Positions 34,095-45,985 of a stretch of DNA of 64,000 bases are shown here, one piece after another (the first letter of the stretch is position 1; the number at the start of each line of letters is the position of its first letter). The DNA is taken from the NCBI GenBank assembly GCA_028386065.3, contig JAKUCV010002350.1:64181-128180 (forward strand). Reading direction: 5' to 3'. The position numbers and the translations under genes are program-made. The stretch is from Turnera subulata (taxonomy: Eukaryota > Streptophyta > Magnoliopsida > Malpighiales > Passifloraceae). The notes under the pieces were generated by a model. That model was given only the letters and a program-made list of their open reading frames with translations. It had not been told where the DNA came from and searched no databases.

Positions 34095-36807
34095 CTAAAC
34101 CGGAACAACTTTAGCTTGCCCACCATGCTTTGTAGCAACTTCCATGGCCAGATCTGCCTTGTCACCGTAGAAATGATACTCATCATCCTCCTCATGGACA
34201 TCTTCCTCTCCCAATTGCATATTAAACCCTGCAAGTTTAAGAAAATAATTAAAAAATATCCACCATAAATATTGTTTGTATATTACAAAAACTAAAAAAA
34301 AAGTAATCATGAAATGCATACTTGAGGTAAGCCATTCCATTATGGCAGCTTGCTTCTCAGCCGGTGTATTGAAGTGTATCTTGAGTGTGACCTGGATAAA
34401 AGAGACAGTGAATTATTTTTTTTCCCAAATAAGATAATAAAACTAAAAAGAAAAAAATCAATTAATGAAATCGGAGGGGTTAGATATGTCTGGAGAGCAC
34501 TCCTAAATACAAGTATTAACTGGATTTATACAGCAGAATCAGTTATAACCTATATAAAAAAGAAATAACCATGAGATATGGGTCAGGGAAGAAGAGAACA
34601 GGTAACAGTAACAACCAACCAATGGTGTTTTTTGGTTGGATCCGGGATAGTACAGAGTATGTAACAACCATTCATTAATGCATGAAATATGTACAGAGTA
34701 TGTTACACCTTACAAAATCAAAAGCAAAACTCAACTCCCCATTTCCTCAAGAACGAGGCTATTAATTACACTTGGACGGGAGGTAAGGAGTGTAATTCCT
34801 GGGTCAAAAGAAAAGGATAAAGATGCAATAGACTCTGCAATTCTATTAGCCTCAGTAACTACAAAATTAATGGAGCAGTGATTTAAAGAACAGAGGAGCC
34901 CTAAAACTTCAGCAGCTATGTCTTTTAAATCACCATCCCATTCAAAATCCTCAACCAACCACCAAAATCCTCAACTGCTATTCCATCCGATTCTATCACA
35001 AACTTGTGGTTATGGTAGTTGGCAACCACTTTCACCCCCTGCAAAATAGCCAACAAATCTACAGCAAATCTAGAGGTCGCTGGCCTCCTTGCTATAAACC
35101 CAAACAACCAACGCCCATGGTCATCTCTGCAAATGCCCCCCTCAGCTAAAACAGAGTAATACACACTAGATGAGGCACTAGGCCAAAACACTTATATCTT
35201 CTAACAGAAGCCTATTACTTACAGTATTCAGCACATATTAGCAAATCGAAAGGTGAGTTGCTCTGCTAATATCCAAGCCAGAGATCTGATAAGAATAACA
35301 TTAAAGGTTCGGCCCCAATCCACTCTCTCAAAAACTTATCTGCTACTACAAAGCCAGATACTCCACAATATCGCGTACAGGAAAACAACTCCCCACCAAC
35401 TATGTAATTTGCTCCAGAGACACCAAAAAGGACTGCCATCCGAACTTCCAGTCCATATCCACTTATCTTGCATACTGTCCCTCAATTGCACAAACGATAG
35501 TTTCCTTTTAAGTTCTACTAACTACTCCTCTAAGCAAAACAAAAATTAACCGTCTCCTCCAAAAGTAACTCCCACTTCCAATAAACATTAATTACCTTCA
35601 ATACCTCATTAACAATAGCATTTTGGTTTATAGAAACAGCAAAGAGCCGTAGGAAAGAATTGCCAATTGCCTCCAATTCCACAAATCGAAAGGACCAACA
35701 CCCCAACCCTAGCATACTCTCTAATGCCCCAACCCGAACACTTAGATTCACACAAAAGCATCAACTTTGCATCCACCTTCACCATCAACTCTCTAAAGCT
35801 CTTCTGTTTTTTAGCAGAGCCACTACCTCTAGAATTCCAAGACAACAAGCTGAACATAATAAAGAATAAGATACACAGAAAAACTGACCCGGACACCCAT
35901 GATTACAAAGCCGCCTATACCCCTAGAAGCAGGGATAGGCATCATATGCAGAGACTCTCTTAGATGAACGAAACGCAAAATTAAACAAAATTAAAGCACA
36001 TATAAAAAAATTCACAAAATTAAAGCATACCTTCTTCATGAGAGTCTTGACGTTTCCGTCAATCTCGGCTACCGTCGCTTGGAGAGTCTTGACGTTTCCG
36101 TCAATCTCAACTACCGTCGCTTGGAGGGCTGCCAACCTCAGATTGAGAGTATTAATGGCAGCAGCTAAGTTGGGGATGGCCGTCGGAGCTTGAGAACCTG
36201 AAGAACGAAGAGGTTGACGATGCCGAACCGGGCTGGTGACGGAGTGCGAGCCAGTGGCGGTGGCGGAGGCGACCTGCTTCTGCTTCTGTTTCTTCTCCGC
36301 TTCCAACGCGCGCCTGCGGGCACGTGTTAAAGGTGCAGAAGCAGCGGGTGGAGAAGGAGCGGCCCTACGGAGAAGTGCCGTCAGAACGGCCGGATCCCTA
36401 GGGCGACGGGGACGGGGTGTGCGACGGGCTTGGCGAGGAGCCGCTGCGCCCACTGCAGGAGTGACGCGATGTCCGACGCCGGCGCCGCTTCCGCAGCCTG
36501 TGTTTCTGCTGCCAGGGCGTCCGCTTCCGCAGCCGCGTGCCAACGCTGGTGGAGAGGTGACGTTCGGTGAGGTGCGACGAAGTCGAGCGGGTCCAAGAAC
36601 AACGGCCGCTGCAGATGCCGTGGGAAGGACGCCGCCGTCGCCTGTGGCTCCAAGGGGAAGGCCGTCTTCTCCGGCCTCAAGAGACACCGGAACCACCAGG
36701 GGGTCCAAAACCCCAACCAAGTCGACGCTGGGCAGCTTCGGCGTGGACTGGAAGGTCGACAACGAGAACGTCGAGCCCGACTTTTTCTCCTCGGCACCGG
36801 GAACCAT
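34095..36807 (-). CDS. Unrecognised three-exon gene with coiled-coil repeat and acidic C-terminus
   Basis: I do not recognise this protein. Three exons join in phase: 36031-36807 (ATG at 36807), 34322-34391 and 34095-34228, giving 326 residues. Residues 1-200 are GC-rich coding, rich in Ala, Arg and Pro, with a basic stretch (ALEAEKKQKQKQ). A heptad-like region follows (LAAAINTLNLRLAALQATVV), including two tandem 14-residue units LQATVVEIDGNVKT / LQATVAEIDGNVKT coded by two 42-bp repeats at 36039-36122. Exon 2 reads VTLKIHFNTPAEKQAAIMEW. The tail is acidic (LGEEDVHEEDDEYHFYGD) then ATKHGGQAKVVPV. Intron 1 (34392-36030) contains a LINE remnant. A plus-strand open frame over exon 1 reflects its high GC and is not counted. 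Homology search and transcripts would be needed to prove it. Confidence 0.5.
34700..35900 (-). mobile_element. Decayed LINE remnant in the intron of the unrecognised gene
   Basis: On the minus strand, about 35850-35640 reads LLSWNSRGSGSAKKQKSFRE then LMLLCESK, the opening of an L1-type endonuclease. About 35190-34740 reads GICRDDHGRWLFGF, VIESDG and VVTEANRIAESIA, which is an RNase H domain in two frames. The reverse transcriptase between them is missing. This LINE has RNase H, which I do not see at the end of the intact LINE at 13383-18338, so it belongs to a different lineage. Ends and target duplication are not resolved. Confidence 0.7.
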
Positions 36808-37923
36808 ACTGATGAGTAAAAGCTCCCAATTAAGGGCCTAAGGGCAAAAGATCAGGATCTCTCTATGCGGGAAATGTGTTTTGTGAGAAAAATCTGAATC
36901 ACACCATACCGCCGCCACTCTTAACTTTCCTCTCCTCTGGGAGTCTTAAATTGGGGCGCGGCGCAATCCGCTGTGAGTCCAAAATTCTCTAAAATTTTAT
37001 TACGGAACTTCATCGAATTGATTATGTTTCCAATTTTTAAAAATTTTAAATCCTTAAATTTTATTTTTTTTGTAAGATTTTGTTTAATTATTTAGTTTCA
37101 TTGGAAACTTAATTACAATCGTCACCTTTATAAATTGTTTCTGTTAACAATTTTTTTAATATTGTAAATATAATTTATTTTATTGATTACAATTCTATCT
37201 CTTCATTCTTCTATTTATAGATCTCTTCACAGGCAATGCAATCCAATATTTTTTATAATTAAAGAAATTTATTTTATATAGATGGATAATTTTTATATTC
37301 TTTTACGACACTTCTTTTCCTTATGTATTTTAGATTCTTCCCCTTTTATCTCTATCACCAAGTTTTTAATTTATTTACCTATATGGGTAATATTTAATTC
37401 ATTATGTTCATATATTGTCATATAAAATTTATAGTAATCAACTATTTTCAATTTTTTATTTTTAATGAGACATGATATTTTTCTTTCTATTAGTTATCAA
37501 TTCCATCCTTTCTTTAGTTTTATGTATAGATACAAATTGTTTTAGAAATAGGAAAATTGGATTTATTTTTTATTAGATTTTAAATGGTCATATTGTGATA
37601 AATATTATTTAAAGTTCATGTTTTACATATTTACCATTTAGATGGATTTTATGCTTGATTATAAATTTATAATTGTTATCTACAATCTATTTTTTTCTTA
37701 TTAATTTGTATTAGTATATTCAATATTCAAACGTTCACCTTATTATATAAAAAATTATATGAATAATTTTATTTATTTTTCATGAAACATGATCATTTTT
37801 AAAAAATTAATATTAATTCTATTTCATATATATATTTAATTACTATTACGTTTAAAGTTTCATAATTTTTTTTTACTTTTATGTTTACCGTTTACACAAT
37901 TAAACATCAGAAGGGAAGCACAT
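36808..37923. other. AT-rich intergenic region
   Basis: After a short leader/promoter zone (to about 37000) the sequence is very AT-rich with long T and A runs. I see no gene, RNA gene or defined repeat. Confidence 0.45.
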
Positions 37924-37934
37924 AGCAACCGCAT

Positions 37935-38211
37935 TTTTTTTTTTGGCTTTCGCACTGGTGTTCTGGGCCAACTTGTCTTTAAGGGATAATAATGGGCCCA
38001 GGCTAATCCAATTCATTTCGCACTGGTGTCCTAGGCCAACCTGCATTTAAGGGATAACAACGGGCCCAGGCTAATCCAATTCATTGCATGATTGGAACCA
38101 TAAGATTGGCGCCACTAGCCCCTAGAGTGCTGCTTTCCCAAGACTCGAACTCGAGATCCCTTGGTTAAGCTAAAACAACTCTAACGAGTTGATCTAACCC
38201 ATCGGGATTAG
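37935..38211 (-). mobile_element. SINE with internal 68-bp tandem repeat, 11-bp target duplication
   Basis: Read on the minus strand, it starts CTAATCCCGATGGGTTAGAT, has a box-B-like GAGTTCGAGTCTTGG, and ends in a poly-A run (T run at 37935-37945 on plus). Flanks AGCAACCGCAT at 37924-37934 and 38212-38222 form an 11-bp duplication. Two 68-bp units (37949-38016 and 38017-38084) repeat TTCGCACTGGTG...CCAATTCAT with about ten differences. The head sequence differs from the SINE at 864-1045, so this is a second SINE family. Confidence 0.8.
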
Positions 38212-38822
38212 AGCAACCGCATACTCTTCTACCATCACCTAATTAAGCTTCATTTGAAGAAAAAAAAAAATGCTAATAAGCTTTGTGACCGTTAGGTTCT
38301 CCCAACAACTAACCAAACTAGGTGCACGTTAAGAAAAAGATCCCAAAGTATTTAACCAATAGCAAGGCCATGACCCCATACTGATACACCCATATACTAT
38401 TTGACAAAAAGAAAATACACCCATACTAATACTCACACGTTTCCCCTCTATAACCTTGTTTGTCATAAATCATCAAAGAAAAAGTCACCTGTATTAGATG
38501 TTCTAAGAAAAAAATCTTATTTTTTGAACGTCTCTAAGAAAAAAATCTTATGCTTTATTTTTCCTTCAGTTCCATTACATAATGATCACAGATCAAACAA
38601 ATTGTCCAAAACAATTTCCAAACGTAACAGATTACATTCTTTGTAGCAATAATTTATTTATTTTATTATAAGCCCGCAGCGACAACATGGGGTCTTTTTT
38701 TGGTACATAACCTGCGGTACTTCACTAGTTTAAATACAAACAAAAATTTTAAAGATACACAAAGATCACAGGAGAAACCGCTGCAAAAGCTGCTTTTTCT
38801 TCAATCTAAGAAAAACCACAGG

Positions 38823-41800
38823 CTAAGAAAAACCTACAACCTTGGGCCTAAACTCAATTCCCTTTATCATGAGGCCAGATAGTAGCAGGTCAGGATCAGT
38901 GGATCTCCTCAGGGTCCACTGAATTGTAGCCCCATCGTCTGCATAGTCATTGAAGAACTCACCCATTGCCATCTCCTTGGAACCATCAGGTCTATCCCGA
39001 GGCACTTCGTCCATATCTTCTGGAGGATCAAGCAATACCTCGCGGAATCCATACCCTTCACGATCCACACGTAATTCCATCGTTGTTCTCTCATAACCAT
39101 AACTATGTTCACGCAAGTTGAACACAAAATAGGCAACATAAACAGTTTTAGGTGACAAAAGTTTGCTCTCTATCCCGTGCACAGAACCGATAGTGATCCG
39201 CCGACTCAAGTCACTGGAGAAAAATTACAAAAAAAGATGTCATTAGTTTCTAAAATATGTTTCTCGTACCCCAATGCCAATACAGTCATTTGAGACCACA
39301 ATGGCATAATAACAAATAAAACATCATCTGGTGATACACAACAAAGCGGAGACCATGCACACGACTTAATAAAATATAGAACAGTAAAGCACCAACCTGT
39401 GTTTATACCCAGCATTCCATATCATCACACATTTTTTCCCAGTCCATCTGTCTAGAAAACACTGCTTCATGGGAAAAAAAATCATTTAAAAAGAAATGAG
39501 AAGAGAAAGTAAAATTGATGCATCTGTCCAACTATGAACAATCAATTATCCCCCTTATTGAGAATTCATGGGAAGAACAGTAATTAAAAACAAATTGAAC
39601 AGAATCAAAAGATGGTTTCTTACCATGGTGCTATCATCTAGAAAAACAGGTTTGTGACAAAGGTTATAAAACTTTTCCTTTGCCGACGAGAAAGAGTTTG
39701 TATGCAAAATATTGTCATCATAATCAGATGGCAGAAATCTTTCCCACGCAGCATCCATCCCTGCAGCGGCACAAAATGCATGACAAACAAGTGACAATCG
39801 GCATGCATCCATAGGGGATGTAAAGGAGGTGATGTGCGCAATGCAGTCTATTGGGAGAATCGCAGAAATATCTGGCTTCTGCTCCACATTCCCCTGCGAA
39901 TTCAAGGCATCAATGTAAATATGTAGCACAGAAAATATATACCAATCCCCTGACAATAGTACATGGAAGAAAAAGGATGTTTGTGATTTTTTTCTGGAAA
40001 AAAAAAAGAACAAATTATTATCCTCTTAACATGTACTTCTGTATAGTAATAAGCTAAGTATAAAACACTAATCGTGATTCACAAATGATGAAAAAAATTA
40101 TAGACTCCCATTTTCTGGATTCAGAGATCAAAAGGGGAAGTAGAAAACTTACATTCTCTTGAGGAACATGTTGACTACTACCAAGTCTACATTTAACTTC
40201 ATCCATTTCTGCTTCCAAAAGAGCATTTTGGCATCGAATGTTTTCCAAGATTTGTTCCAATTTCTTTTTAGTACAATAGCTAACCCATCCATCCTTCTCC
40301 ACGTGTTTATTTACAGGCAAAGCACTGAATGAGACTAAATCCACTGCATTAATGTCCTTCACCTCCTCCAACAGAACGAGCGGATCAAATCTTCCTGTCG
40401 CTCCCACCAGGCTTTGAAAATTGTGAGTCATGTTTTGGAAGCCTACCAAAAACAAAAATATACCTCTTGTAAAATCAATCTATTATGTAAAGTTATCATT
40501 TTTTTTGCCAGAAAATGTGTATCAGCTTTACCAGGAAAAAGAATCAAAATGGTCACCTCTAAAAAATGTCTATGGACCACTATCAACATCAATGAGAGTA
40601 TCGTTGACTTGGATAGCAAATAATGAAAGCAACATAGTAGTCAAATTTTATGAGCAATTAATTGACAATTAGATCCAAGCAGTAATGATTATACACACTG
40701 CAAGCCAACAAACAGAAACTGTGAGTATATCAAACCAGGTATGTAGCAGGATGTCTAAGTAAGAACAACACAGAATACTTTCTTCATGTCTTGAACCACA
40801 GACACGGGCAAAAAGAAGCTATCCACAAGCTCATAGAATCCAGTTTCACTTGGCCTAATCAGAATGAAACAAAACTGCGTTTACTTTCTTCTTCTTCTTT
40901 TATTACTACTATACAGGCATTTACTTATTCCTACCTTCTGATATTATTACATGTTTAGGCTCTCTGGTGTTTCCTAGGAGTGATTTCCAATAGAAATTTT
41001 TACTAGTAAACATTCAACAAACTAAGGAAGAGTTCTGATTACGTGTGCTGTAATATTTGCATGCAGAAAGCCCCTAAATGACTCCATTGTTTACCACACA
41101 CTCCCACATAAAATTTTTTTGGTCATCCCTCACTCCAGGTCTCCATCCCCAAAGATTAGTCATCTCTGCAAGACTCATTCATCCCACCAATCTTTAAAGT
41201 GCGCACAACGACCGCAAAAAGTTCTATTTCATCTACATATGTTGAAGTAATAAAGGCTGTAACACTAAATTTTGAGCACATCCTACAGGTCCAATAGATT
41301 AAATGCATCTGGACCCAAGATACTATTCCAATTACACTTTCCATTTCGTAATTTAAACAAATGACTGAGCTATCAATTTTCCCCCAAAACAACTACACTG
41401 TATCAATCATCAACCAAATTAATTCACAAACAGCATGAACCCAAAAACATTAAAAAAGGTGCGATGCCTGAATGTCCTCCTTTTAGATCCGGATTGTTAA
41501 ATTGATTTTCGACACGTAAGATAACCTAAAACCTATAGACTACAACCACAAATCTTGCATCTGGGCCAGGTTGATGAAAAACTCTCATCATCTACATCTC
41601 TACCAGGTGGTGTGATGAACCCAAAAAAGAGAGGAAATGAGACAAGAGAAGGGAGAAGGATGGTGTCATTGTGACGCTGATGGTGTGTGGGATTCTGTTA
41701 GAGATTGTTTCTGACAGATGAGTATCAAATTAGGAGTATGAATGTGAACAAGGGGAGTGTAAATAGGGGCTCCCTTGTGGTCAAACACCTGAAAATATCT

Positions 41801-43258
41801 TTCTTCTGTGTTATCAATGAATTGCATTTTGAGGTATGAATGAGAATGAGGTTTCTCATGAGAAGAAACTGCAAAGTATCAAGACACCACTTCCAGCTAT
41901 TCCAGTTGAAATTGCATGAAAGATTTTGTCAGATTCCTCTTTAGGAGCAGCATTATTGAAGGTTAAAATTCAATACCTTGGCCAGGAAACAGTTCTGAAA
42001 TAATTCTTCCCTCTCGATCAAGGTTAGCCAAGCTAAGCACCCATTTCTGTCAAAAGGAACAAGAACCAAAAGGAGATACGTGAACAAAAAGGTCCATATC
42101 CAATAATCTGAGCAAGATTTATCTCATGCACATACAACAGGGGAGAAAAATACAAAAGGCAAACTAGTACAAAAAAAGGGGTTAATAGCACATCTGCTCC
42201 TTATGCTTTCAAATTTCCGTTATAAACTCATCTTGATATGAAGCGTCTACCTTGGAAATCATTATAAATTGATAATGTCATTGACGGAAATAAAAGAACA
42301 CTTACGCATTCAGTGTTCTTGAGAAGCTCTCTTTTAGTTTCTGCTGCAGCGTATTGGGAAGGTTGTTCCTGTGATGAAGCAATTTGGGAAAATCCACGGC
42401 TTCTCAACTCCACATTTTCTTGTGGAATAACACTTTTTATTTTCTAGGAGAACCATTCAAAACCACAAATTAGTTAAACAGAACAAACAAGAAACATGAC
42501 GATCAAACAGGATATGTTCAAATTCAATGCTTACTTTATGAAGTTGCAGCTTCTCGTGCTCTTCGCCACTTCTGGCTCTGAGTTGGCACTGCTTCAGGGT
42601 AGCTGCAAGTTTAACACTTGAGTCCTTGTTATACAAACAAAATATCAAACAAGACCAGATGTACAATCAATGTTTGCCTACCATTAACGCTACTATTCCG
42701 AGACTCTGCTGTTCCATGGACTAATTGATGTTGACCTGTTACAGTTCTGCTACTACCCTCTGCAATTAGCAAAAAGAAAAAAGAAGCAAAAAGCATCATC
42801 AAGCTGCGTTAACAACAACACCACTTGCAGTTCAATTTCAAAAAAGAGAGAAGATTTTCATCGAGGAGGAAAGGATTCTATTTGGCTCAGAAAATTCAAA
42901 CAACCCGCATTGCAAACTCACCGCCGCACTTCAGATGGCCGCGTTTCCCACGATGGTTTCCGTGGCGCCGCAATCGTGGGGTGCTGGCCTTGGCCTTAGG
43001 AGGATTCAGCTGCTGCTCAGTAACGGTGGTGGGGAAGTTGGTCTCGGCGTTGGCTCCGCGGAACCTGAGAGCAGCCGCGTCATAAGCGCGCGCGGCCTCC
43101 TCGGCAGTGTCGAAAGTGCCCAGCCAGAGCCGGGCTTTCTTGCCGGGGTCGCGGATCTCGGCGGCGTACCGCCCCCACGGCCTCTTCCTGACGCCTCTAT
43201 ATCGAACCTCTCCGGTGGAGGTGGTCGTTTGAATTGTGCGCCTTCCTCTGGGAGCCAT
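38823..43258 (-). CDS. AP2/ERF - F-box - PP2 fusion protein (nine-exon model)
   Basis: Nine exons join with matching phase and GT-AG borders: 42922-43258, 42682-42759, 42535-42602, 42306-42443, 41977-42046, 40153-40442, 39624-39893, 39397-39464 and 38823-39213, for 569 residues. Residues about 20-76 are an AP2/ERF DNA-binding domain ([18 protein letters not shown], then [16 protein letters not shown]). Residues about 110-327 are hydrophilic with helical stretches ([14 protein letters not shown]) that I do not recognise. From residue 328 comes an F-box of the PP2-B type ([20 protein letters not shown]...[11 protein letters not shown]), then a PP2 lectin-like part ([18 protein letters not shown]-less) ending FRPKVVGFS. 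At the usual PP2-B start codon this gene has GTG, so translation must begin upstream. Known roles: ERF domains bind GCC-box DNA and F-boxes join SCF ubiquitin ligases. A combined role is inference. Two separate genes mis-joined remains possible without RNA evidence. Confidence 0.6.
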
Positions 43259-43298
43259 ATTCTATTTGGCTAAATCTTCCTTGAGGATGAGATGAGCT

Positions 43299-43306
43299 TA
43301 TTTATA
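43299..43306 (-). promoter_or_regulatory. Candidate TATA box of the ERF-containing gene
   Basis: TATAAATA on the minus strand lies about 41 bp before the ATG at 43258. This implies a short leader and supports 43258 as the start. Confidence 0.4.
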
Positions 43307-43999
43307 AGTTAACAAAAAAAAAATTTGTTCGAATACAAAGTTACAAATTTACAGGTTCAAATTGGAAGAGGGAAGCGAGAGAGGGATGGACTTTTGGAGT
43401 TTTTGATTTTTCCATGGACATATATGAATATTATACAGGCGTTAATTATATGGTATATATATATACAGGAGGAAGTTATATGGGGGAAGACGGTGGGGCC
43501 TTTTTTTTTTTTTGCTTTCAAATTTCTTTGTGTGCCTTTTCCTTTTCCAACGCGGACTTGTATCTGCTTAATGTGCCGGCCTGGGTGTCATGCAACCGAG
43601 CCCAGTACTAAAATCTTACGTCTTTGGGCTTTGAAGGTCTTTCAGTTTTGCCTTCCTTTTATTCCTCAAAATTTAAAATTCACTGTTCTTTGCCATTGCT
43701 CAAAGAGGATCAAAGCGTTTATAACTTATAACAAAGATTGGTTGACTGGAAAATTATTGCTACCATTCCTATCATTGTTGTTATGCTCTTCCATATTTGA
43801 ATCGTATCCCTTTTAGAATTTTTGCTTGTTTCATGCATTGGTTTATATTACCACAAAATTGGAAAAGGTGGATCCACAATTGAAACAAATCCCCTATGTT
43901 TTATTAAAAGAAAATTCACGGAGATGTCGCATTTGCCAAAGATAATGTCTTTGTTGCTGTTACAAACGCAAAACTTTTAATAATCTGGGATAAGCTATG

Positions 44000-45660
44000 T
44001 GTAACAGCCCAGGTAAAAATTTCATTTGTCCCGGGACTGTTTAAGTTAATTTGCAGTAATTTACCATCAATTTTAATCTTGGGTAATTAATTTATGGTAA
44101 ATCGAGCATTAGATTCCGAAACCGAGCCTTGTCCCACGCTCGGGATTTTTCTGCGGATTTTACGGACCAAAGTTGGAATTTTTCGGGTCCAGGAATCTTC
44201 AGAAAAGCCGGGTTTATCCTCGAGTTAACGGACCAGAAATAAAGATAAGTGGGTATATCGGATATTTTCTGGTCCAGACAATGCACAGTATATCAGCATA
44301 GTGAAGATGCCATTTACTGTGAAGTCTGTGATTTGCTTTTTCCTGTGGGCATGTGAAGCCTTGTCTCCTCCTGTGATGCCCGTGAAACACCTTGATATAA
44401 TCTGCCTCTTCCCTCTGCCTTCCTCACGCCATCACCTTCCCAGCTTCACCTTCTCCATCAGTTATTTTTCTGTCCAGCTCTTCTGCAACCTGCAAGCAGA
44501 AGGAATAAAAAAAAAAAACTAAACACTTAACACACAACACACACCACCGCCACGTCATCACCCTTCCCTTCCTTTTTCTTTTTCTTTTTTGCCGCCACCA
44601 CCACAAGCCGTCGCCCGTGAGCAGCTGAGACCACCGGCCGAGCCACCGCTTGCATCACCACCTCTGCCGTCACCTTCCTCGCAGCGTCGCCGACCGGACG
44701 CCGTCCTCGTTTCCCCAATTCGGCCCTCGACTCGCCGCCGGCAGCCAAGGACCCGACGGGCCGCCCGAGTTCACCTTCCTTCTTGCTGTTCGTCGCCACC
44801 GCCTGCAACCGTGCCGACAGCCGTCGTTCTCCCTCACCAGCGCCTCGCTCTCCTCGCTGCATCCTCCTACGACCGTCGCCTCACTCGCATCGCCGTCGTC
44901 CGAGGTGAGCAGACCGTTGGTGGCGTCGACCCGGATGGGTCATGGTGTGGGTCGGGCTGACCCGTTCTGCAGTTGGGTCGCGCCTGGGCTGGAGCTGGGC
45001 TTGGACCGTGGGCTGGGCTTGTAGCCATGGCCTGGGCCTTGCTCTTGGGCTTGGTCATGGGTTAAATGGTCCAGCCCAGTCCGAAATAAGTAATAAAAAA
45101 AAAGGAAAAGGGGAAATTAAATCTGGAAATAAAAATTAAAAAGGAAATAATTTTGGAAAATAGGTGGAAAAGGTTTATAGTTTGGAAATAATATTTTGGG
45201 AGAAAATATGGGAAAATATATTCTGAAAAATAATATTTTGGGAAGTACATACTTATGGAAAGGGTATTATCAAGGTAATAAAATACCGGAATAATATCCG
45301 GGTATAGGAATAAGTATAGTATGGTATTTGGGGCTGTCATGCCCGGTATGGTATTTTGGGTTGTTGAACCCGGTATGGTAATTTGGGTTGTTGAACCCGG
45401 TATGGTAATTTGGTAATTTGGGACGTGGTCCCGGTATGGTAAGATTGGTATGGTTCTTTGACCCGGCATCCGGAATTAACTGATAACCTGGTACGACCCT
45501 AGCTTGTCCAGTGACGGGGCCCGGAAGATAAAATTGGAAATTATAATAATAGCATTCTTTTGGTCTTGGCTCAGTGTTGATGTGTTGTGCTGTTGTTTTG
45601 CTTGTGTTTGCTTTACTGTATTACGGTTGCCTGCATATCACTGTTTATCCTTCGTCGGTG
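44000..45660 (+). repeat. Candidate solo LTR or LTR-like element (Ty3-type)
   Basis: The left end TGTAACAGCCCAGGT resembles the TGTAAC-type starts of plant Ty3 chromovirus LTRs. The following 1.6 kb has a GC-rich patch (44580-45060) and AT-rich patches but no integrase or polymerase. 45320-45445 holds an imperfect tandem repeat around TTGGGTTGTTGAACCCGGTA. The right end and target duplication were not found, so this is a composition-based guess. Open frames in the GC-rich patch on both strands show no family features. Confidence 0.35.
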
Positions 45661-45668
45661 AGCACTTC

Positions 45669-45721
45669 GGATTAGTCGGGGCAAAGCTCCGGATACCGGG
45701 TGGGGAATCAAAAAAAAAAAA
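45669..45721 (+). repeat. Truncated 3' end of the SINE family seen at 864-1045
   Basis: GATTAGTCGGGGCAAAGCTC followed by CGGATACCGGGTGG and an A run matches the last about 50 bases of the SINE at 864-1045 with few differences. The tRNA-like head is absent. Confidence 0.7.
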
Positions 45722-45834
45722 GAGTAGGTATAAAACATTATCAAGAGTAGTTACGTAATTTTATTTTTTAAAAATCATTCCCGGTCCCTTCTTTTGTTTC
45801 CTGAAAATGCATTTGTGGAAATGTTATTAAAATT

Positions 45835-45985
45835 GAACTGGACCAGCCGGTTAACCAGGTTCAACCGGCTTATCGGCAAGGCCCCGGTTCGGTAGCTGCC
45901 AAAAATCCATCTATTTGACTACTAGGAATCGGTCGGTTTTGACGGTTCTGGTAGAACTGTCGGAACAGGGTACGGTTATACCGGT
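45835..45985. repeat. CCGG-rich hAT-like fragment
   Basis: TGGACCAGCCGGTTAACCAGG followed by TTCAACCGGC is similar in style to the subterminal sequence of the MITE at 2702-3346. No clear ends were found. Confidence 0.35.

Noticed and set aside
36236..36841. 201-residue plus-strand open frame
   Set aside because: Antisense to the GC-rich first exon of the minus-strand gene, which has matching splice phases and a repeat-coding segment.
44589..45024. Overlapping GC-rich open frames on both strands
   Set aside because: No domain, no consistent strand preference, and they lie within a candidate LTR.
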